A stretch of 64,000 nt of DNA from Henckelia pumila. Lineage: Eukaryota > Streptophyta > Magnoliopsida > Lamiales > Gesneriaceae. Shown one piece after another: positions 59,163 through 64,000 of the stretch (its first letter is position 1; the number at the start of each line of letters is the position of its first letter). The position numbers and the translations under genes are program-made. The stretch is taken from NCBI RefSeq assembly GCF_033568475.1, contig NC_133120.1:83718151-83782150 (forward strand). Direction: 5' to 3'. The notes below the pieces were generated by a model that made no database searches, was not told the origin of the DNA, and saw only the letters and a list, made by a program, of their open reading frames with translations.

Positions 59163-62100
59163 TTAATTCGGTACAATGGTCCCGACGTATCCAACTCCAA
59201 CAATAAAAAAAGCAGTTGCTTGTAGTAATAGGTAAATATAGAAATGGTCGTTCCCATATAGCATGTTGTAAATGGCACAATGTAGCAGAAACAATCCAAG
59301 AGTAAGCTCTGCGAAATGGATCCTGTTTACATAATGAATTTAAGTTAATGGGTTGTAAAATCTTTGTATTTTCTTTATAGGATGGTTATTATTCATAATT
59401 CATTTATCCACATTTATAATTTGGACTATTTACATGACTTCTGTATTATTGAAAGATAAAAATTTCTTAAGTTAATTTACCTTTCACCAATACGTAATCG
59501 AGGCCTCGTGACTGCTTTTGGATTGTTCTTCCTAGCCGCATTCCCTAGTTTTTCAGTAACAACCCATTCATTTACTCGGTTAGCTTCAAGAAGTCCAATT
59601 ATTGCCGCTTTCGATCTATGAAGAGACATGACATTTTCAAACAGTATCCATAATACTAGAAGATGTATAGACCTGTGACAAAGTAAAGTAGAAACATAGA
59701 AAAATTAATTCCATGATAGATAACTAAAGTAATGTAGAACTTTTCATTTTTCTTGTTTGAATTTACATGCCTTAGAGTGGACACTGCATTGAGAATGGTA
59801 ATGGCAGCTGGAAGATAAATTGCTAGCGGTTTTGGTAGATGGACTTCAGGAATTAAGATTGTTGTTGGGATCACGATGCAGTAAAAGAAAAATGTAACCC
59901 AATGTGCAACAATCTTCCTTACAAAGAAAAAAGCATATATAACATGCCATTTCTTCCAGATTGACACGCGCTGCAGTTAAGGAAGGTATGTGAAAATTCA
60001 CTCGAAAAATTCAAATTTTACAATTGTACAACTAGTTTGTCACTGATACTAACAGGGAACAGCTGTATTTACATTACCTCACAAAGGACAATTTCCATGA
60101 ACATTTTTCTAAAGAGATTAGCTGGCCCGCATGACCAGCGATGTTGTTGATATCTGTATGCCTTGAATGTACTTGGAAGCTCATTTTTTACCTGATGAAA
60201 GATGATCATGTGCAACACAATAAAAAAAATTATATTATCTTGGTAAATATTTCATATTTACGTGATATATTAAACACTTACCGCCAGGTCACCCACGAAG
60301 AGAAATTTCCAGCCCTTGAGGCTAGCCCTAACAGCAAGGTCCATGTCCTCTACTGTGGTTCTGTCCTTCCATCCACCGGCATCAATTAGGGCACTCATCC
60401 GCCAAACACCAGCAGTACCTATACAAATAGTCAAATATTTTAACACCGTTACTCGTAGAGAGTGTTTACTTTTGAAGTAAAAAATAACTTTCAGGACTGA
60501 AATATCAGTATTGGGCAACCATTGAATCCAAAGAACGAGCATGTTGAGGATCCGACTTCTTGCTCAACACTGAAGTGATATTGTAATGACATCTCTTGAA
60601 GGCGAGTCATTATGCATTCATCCGCGTTCACTGTAAATTTAAATTATCTTTAGCTTCAAGAAAACAAGCAAATAATTAAATTAAATGACTGTGTTGTGGC
60701 AAAATTTCACCTCCCATTGTGATTTACTTCAATCGAAGATTGAAATATTATGATCATGGTTAAATATTTGAGCACACAAATCTTACACGTTTCATTTGAA
60801 TAGTATGTTAAATGAAATAATACTTTCAAATTTTGAGTGTTTTGACTTGAGTCACGAATATATTTCAAGTATGATGTTTTTTGCCTTACCAAATTTCCAC
60901 CTCGCTTGAACCAAGCCCAATTGTGGGTTTTCAAGTAGGTAGGGAATGGTCCTCCAGAGAAAATCTTTCTCTGGTTGGAAATCTGCATCAAAGATGACCA
61001 CAAATTCACAAGCTTCCACATAAGTCTTTTTTAAACCTTCTCGAAGGGCACCCGCTTTGTAACCATTTCTGTTGTTTCTTGTTTCATACTTTATATTCAC
61101 GCCGCAGCGTATCCATTTTTGGCACTCTAATTGAACCAATGTCTATCATAATTTGGTATTTGAAATCAGTACACGGACAAGATTATGACAGAAATCATAA
61201 CTACATTTGTAGTTGAGACTGAATACCCGTAAGGCTGCATTGGTAGAGTCATCTAAAACTTGTACAATAAGTCGGTCTGATGGCCATGAAAGATTAGATA
61301 CAGCTCCAATTGATAGCTTGTAAACCTAAATAAATATAACATTTTTCGTTAGTTCTCTCAATGCTGCACATTTCTCAAAATGATCATGTGCTTTATAGTA
61401 TGAAGGATTTAAAATCAAATAATTTTCAGAGTGAATCACTAGTTCACCATATGAACTAGTACGTATATATGAAATTATAACCTGAAATGTTGTTGTGTTA
61501 AATCTATAATGTTTGGTGTATTATATGCATATTATGATCAAAGATCAACTTCTTTGGAGGCATTGGTGAATTATTATAGTAAAAGAGTATTATTGTACGT
61601 TAAATTACTATATTTCATATGATTAATAAATTGCTATATATGAATGTATGCTACCTTTAGGTGAGTGACCTGTATTTAAGTACGAAGATTTGAAATAATT
61701 ATATTTAATGATCATCGTACATTTGCTGCAACAAAAAATGCAGACTAGTAGAAAAACTGAATTTTATTTTTGTTGATCAAAGGAAAAATGTATGCATAAC
61801 CATGAAAAAAAATTTGGAAATAAAACTTCATCATGTTTTATCAATCAAAAATAGATAGAGAGATGGTGAATGTGTGTGTGTGAGAGAGAGAGAACAAGTG
61901 GTTAATATTTTCATTTATCGTGCAACTTTTAATCTATCAAAGAGTTAGCAGGGTAAGGGCAACGAATCGAAGACAATTCGCAAGAAAGAAGAAGTAAGTG
62001 AGTCTAATGGCCTTCTAATATGCCAACATAAGCAAACGCAAACGAGGATGTAAGGATGGCAACGGGGCGGGATTGGGGCGGGTTTCGCCAAACCCGAAAC

Positions 62101-62378
62101 CCACCCCAACCTAAGACCCGTCCCGCCGGGTAAAAATTGGACCCGAACCTGTCTCTTTTTGAATCCACCCCGCCCCGCATTAAAACTCGGCGGGTCCAAC
62201 CCGGCAACCCGCTTAGATTTAATTTTAATTTATTAATTAAATTATTATTTCTTATATATACATACATGCATATATATTAAATGAAATATATATAATATAT
62301 GTAAGTACATATTTAATTATATATTTTATATAAATATATATAATATATATTTAATATATTATATTATATAGGTACATA

Positions 62379-62409
<31 letters not shown>

Positions 62410-64000
62410 GTACTCACGTATACATATAATATATATATGTACATAATATATTATATATTATATATATTCTATTTCTATTTATATAAATTTATATATATAT
62501 ACGAGACGGGTTCACCAAAAACCGGGACCCGTCTCGGGTCCGGTCAGGACCCGTTGAATAAGACCCGTTCCACAACCCGTTTGATCGGGTTTTAATCCGC
62601 CCCAGATGGGACGGGTTTTGCATGGACCCGGCCCATTGTCATCCCTATGAGATTCCTACGAGGATCCATCGAGGAATGCCGTCTTAGAAAAACAAGAAAA
62701 GGCTGCGAGAAACTAATTGCCATCCCTATGAGGATGCATCGAGGAATTCCGTCTTAGAAAAACAAGAAAAGGCTGCGAGAAACTACTTGTCCTGAGTGAA
62801 CTAACTGTCTTTTGTTCGCGTCAGGGGAGAAAAGCAATGAATATTGTTGAGATATCCCCGTCAATGTAACAAGTTGTTAGCTAGATGTCTGCTTAATTAT
62901 CCATGTTCCTAATCATACGATATTAAAGCCTTAAAATAATCAAGATATGATGTCAAAAACTCTGAACTATAAAGTAACTATTTGCATCATTCTGCATTTT
63001 TTATTTCAGAGAAACTTTCACTTTTATCACGAAAAATTTGTCAATATTTACATTGATCTTCATTCCTTATTCAAGAAACTTTCATTTTATTGTGAAAAAA
63101 TTATAAGTTTTTTCATCACTTTTGAAGAAACTCAAATTTTTTATTTCTTACTAAAACATATCATTTTTATTTCGATCATATGTGCATGTAATGATATATA
63201 TGCATGAATGAAATCATCATTTTTTTAATAATGTATCATTATTTTTGTGCAAATGTGCTATGCAATCGATACACTTTATACGACTTTATACGACATGAAT
63301 GAAATCATTTTTTAATAATGTATCATTATTTTTGTGCAAATGTGCTATGCAATCGATACACTTTATACGACAAGAAGAAAACAGGAATGGAATGGATATA
63401 GGAATATCAAAAATGAACTCAATCTGTCAATTCGATAGATATAAACTCGAAAAATATCGAGTTAAGATTGAAATTTTTTTTTCAGGACGAAATAAATTGG
63501 ACCTAAAAACTAACCCAAAAAAATTAATAGTGTTCAGGTCAATATGGATTGACCGAGATGATCCGAAATTTTTTATTTTTATTTTTTATAAAATTTAAAA
63601 AAATTTGATACATTTTTTTATATTGTATATTTGAAAAAAAAAAAACTTATTATATAATAATATAATATATTTTCATCATTTTTATTTTGTAAAATTTTTA
63701 TTTTTTTAAAATATTACCAAAATTGGTTTGGGTGAGTTGGATTAGCCGATTTTGGGTTCAGGTGGTGCTCGAGTTGAAAAATTTTGCAGTAGCATTCATA
63801 TGCCAGCCCTACTCGAATCCACGCGAATTGACACCCTAATAATATGAACACAGGCAATCAAATTCTAGCATATATTTTACCTCCTTTTCGTTATACATGG
63901 GGATTTGAACCAACACCATAGGATAGTTGCTGTTGTTTTTCTCCAGGTCTTCTTTTATGGCATCTAGCTGGTATGCTGCATATCTCTTCTTTCCCAGAAA
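59163..64000 (-). CDS. CSLA: Cellulose synthase-like A glucomannan 4-beta-mannosyltransferase (5' end outside window)
   Basis: Exons on the minus strand: >64000-63881, 61325-61227, 61142-60890, 60630-60520, 60418-60282, 60191-60078, 59970-59771, 59672-59481, 59322-59163, giving 461 residues. CSLA proteins are about 530 long, so roughly 70 N-terminal residues are missing to the right. This Golgi GT2 enzyme builds mannan/glucomannan backbones from GDP-mannose and GDP-glucose. The catalytic set is complete: LDDST, FDADFQP (DxD), [12 protein letters not shown] and QQHRWSCGP (QxxRW), with C-terminal membrane segments ([15 protein letters not shown] and others). All introns are GT-AG except 59770-59673, which has a GC donor. 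The first visible intron (61326-63880) is 2.55 kb and full of repeats. CSLA2/CSLA9-like; subtype not fixed. Confidence 0.95.
62051..62647. mobile_element. hAT-like non-autonomous element in the CSLA intron
   Basis: The left end TAAGGATGGCAACGGGGCGGG mirrors the right end, which reversed reads TAGGGATGACAATGGGCCGGG. GC-rich arms built of GGGTC/GACCC words enclose a core (62270-62505) that is almost pure A+T with (TA)n tracts. The left 8-bp flank CGAGGATG resembles the right flank TGAGGATC once an 11-bp insertion there is set aside. No transposase frame is present. Confidence 0.7.
62640..62790. repeat. Two-copy tandem duplication (81 + 70 bp)
   Basis: CATCCCTATGAG...CATCGAGGAAT.CCGTCTTAG...GGCTGCGAGAAACTA occurs at 62640-62720 and again at 62721-62790. 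The first copy carries 11 extra bases (ATTCCTACGAG) after CTATGAG. Apart from this only a few substitutions separate them. Confidence 0.85.
63204..63372. repeat. Two-copy tandem duplication (91 + 78 bp)
   Basis: ATGAATGAAATCAT... TTTATACGAC occurs at 63204-63294 and at 63295-63372. The shared part is essentially identical; the first copy has three extra bases (ATC) near its start and an extra TTTATACGAC at its end. Confidence 0.9.

Larger units (their letters stand above)
61326..63880 (-). other. Large CSLA intron with inserted elements
   Basis: The GT donor lies after the exon ending at 63881 and the AG acceptor at 61327-61326. It contains a hAT-like element (62051-62647), two tandem duplications (62640-62790 and 63204-63372) and a second possible hAT relic at about 63424-63839 (right end reading GAATTGACACCCTAAT). 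No exon is missing between the flanking coding exons, judged against other CSLA proteins. Confidence 0.8.

Noticed and set aside
1-64000. CRISPR array, operon or bacterial-type defence system
   Set aside because: The window is plant nuclear DNA with introns; no spaced direct-repeat array or polycistronic arrangement is present.

Overview
The window is nuclear DNA of a flowering plant. It has split genes with GT-AG introns, long AT-rich spacers full of small inverted-repeat transposons, the tail of a Ty1/copia element, and orthologues of known Arabidopsis families. The gene set and the abundant 'TGTGAGACGGTCTCAC'-type repeats suggest an asterid eudicot, perhaps Lamiales; this placement is inferred from memory of repeat families and is soft. 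Exon coordinates were read by hand from splice sites and homology. For the multi-exon genes the exon lengths sum to intact reading frames.

Layout, left to right. 1-1134: 3' end of a Ty1/copia element (RNase H part of pol, then the 3' LTR). 1866-7880 (-): RNR1, organellar RNase II/R exoribonuclease, 14 exons. 9413-10020: hAT-like non-autonomous transposon. 11793-14715 (-): rhomboid protease of the RBL3/RBL4 type, 6 exons. 14.7-19.7 kb: repeat-rich spacer. 19727-22042 (+): GRAS regulator of the SCL9/14/33 group. 25517-26728 (-): YidD-like membrane-insertion factor, 5 exons. 28703-28921 (+): SIAMESE-related (SMR4-like) CDK inhibitor. 34445-34600 (-): a 51-residue DEVIL/ROTUNDIFOLIA peptide. 37612-38262 (+): class I TCP factor. 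44023-44250 (-): a possible two-exon 41-residue protein. 45537-45908 (+): SAUR. 48142-50436 (+): P-class PPR protein orthologous to At2g37230. 51773-54278 (-): BTB/POZ-NPH3 protein. 55382-56827 (-): UGT86A-type glycosyltransferase. 59163-64000 (-): CSLA mannan synthase, whose 5' end lies beyond the window.

The genes do not form a pathway or cluster; this looks like ordinary plant gene order. Several concern growth control (GRAS, SMR, DVL, TCP, SAUR, NPH3), two concern organelles (RNR1, PPR; probably YidD too), and two are Golgi/cytosolic glycan or glycoside enzymes (CSLA, UGT).

No new multi-gene system is visible. The more interesting points are three very small genes (DVL, SMR and the 41-residue candidate); a transposon upstream of the TCP gene whose two arms each carry a class I TCP site matching one in the proximal promoter; a GC-AG intron in the CSLA gene; two alternative rhomboid C-termini; a foldback hairpin just after the SAUR gene; and two transposon families each present twice in opposite orientation.
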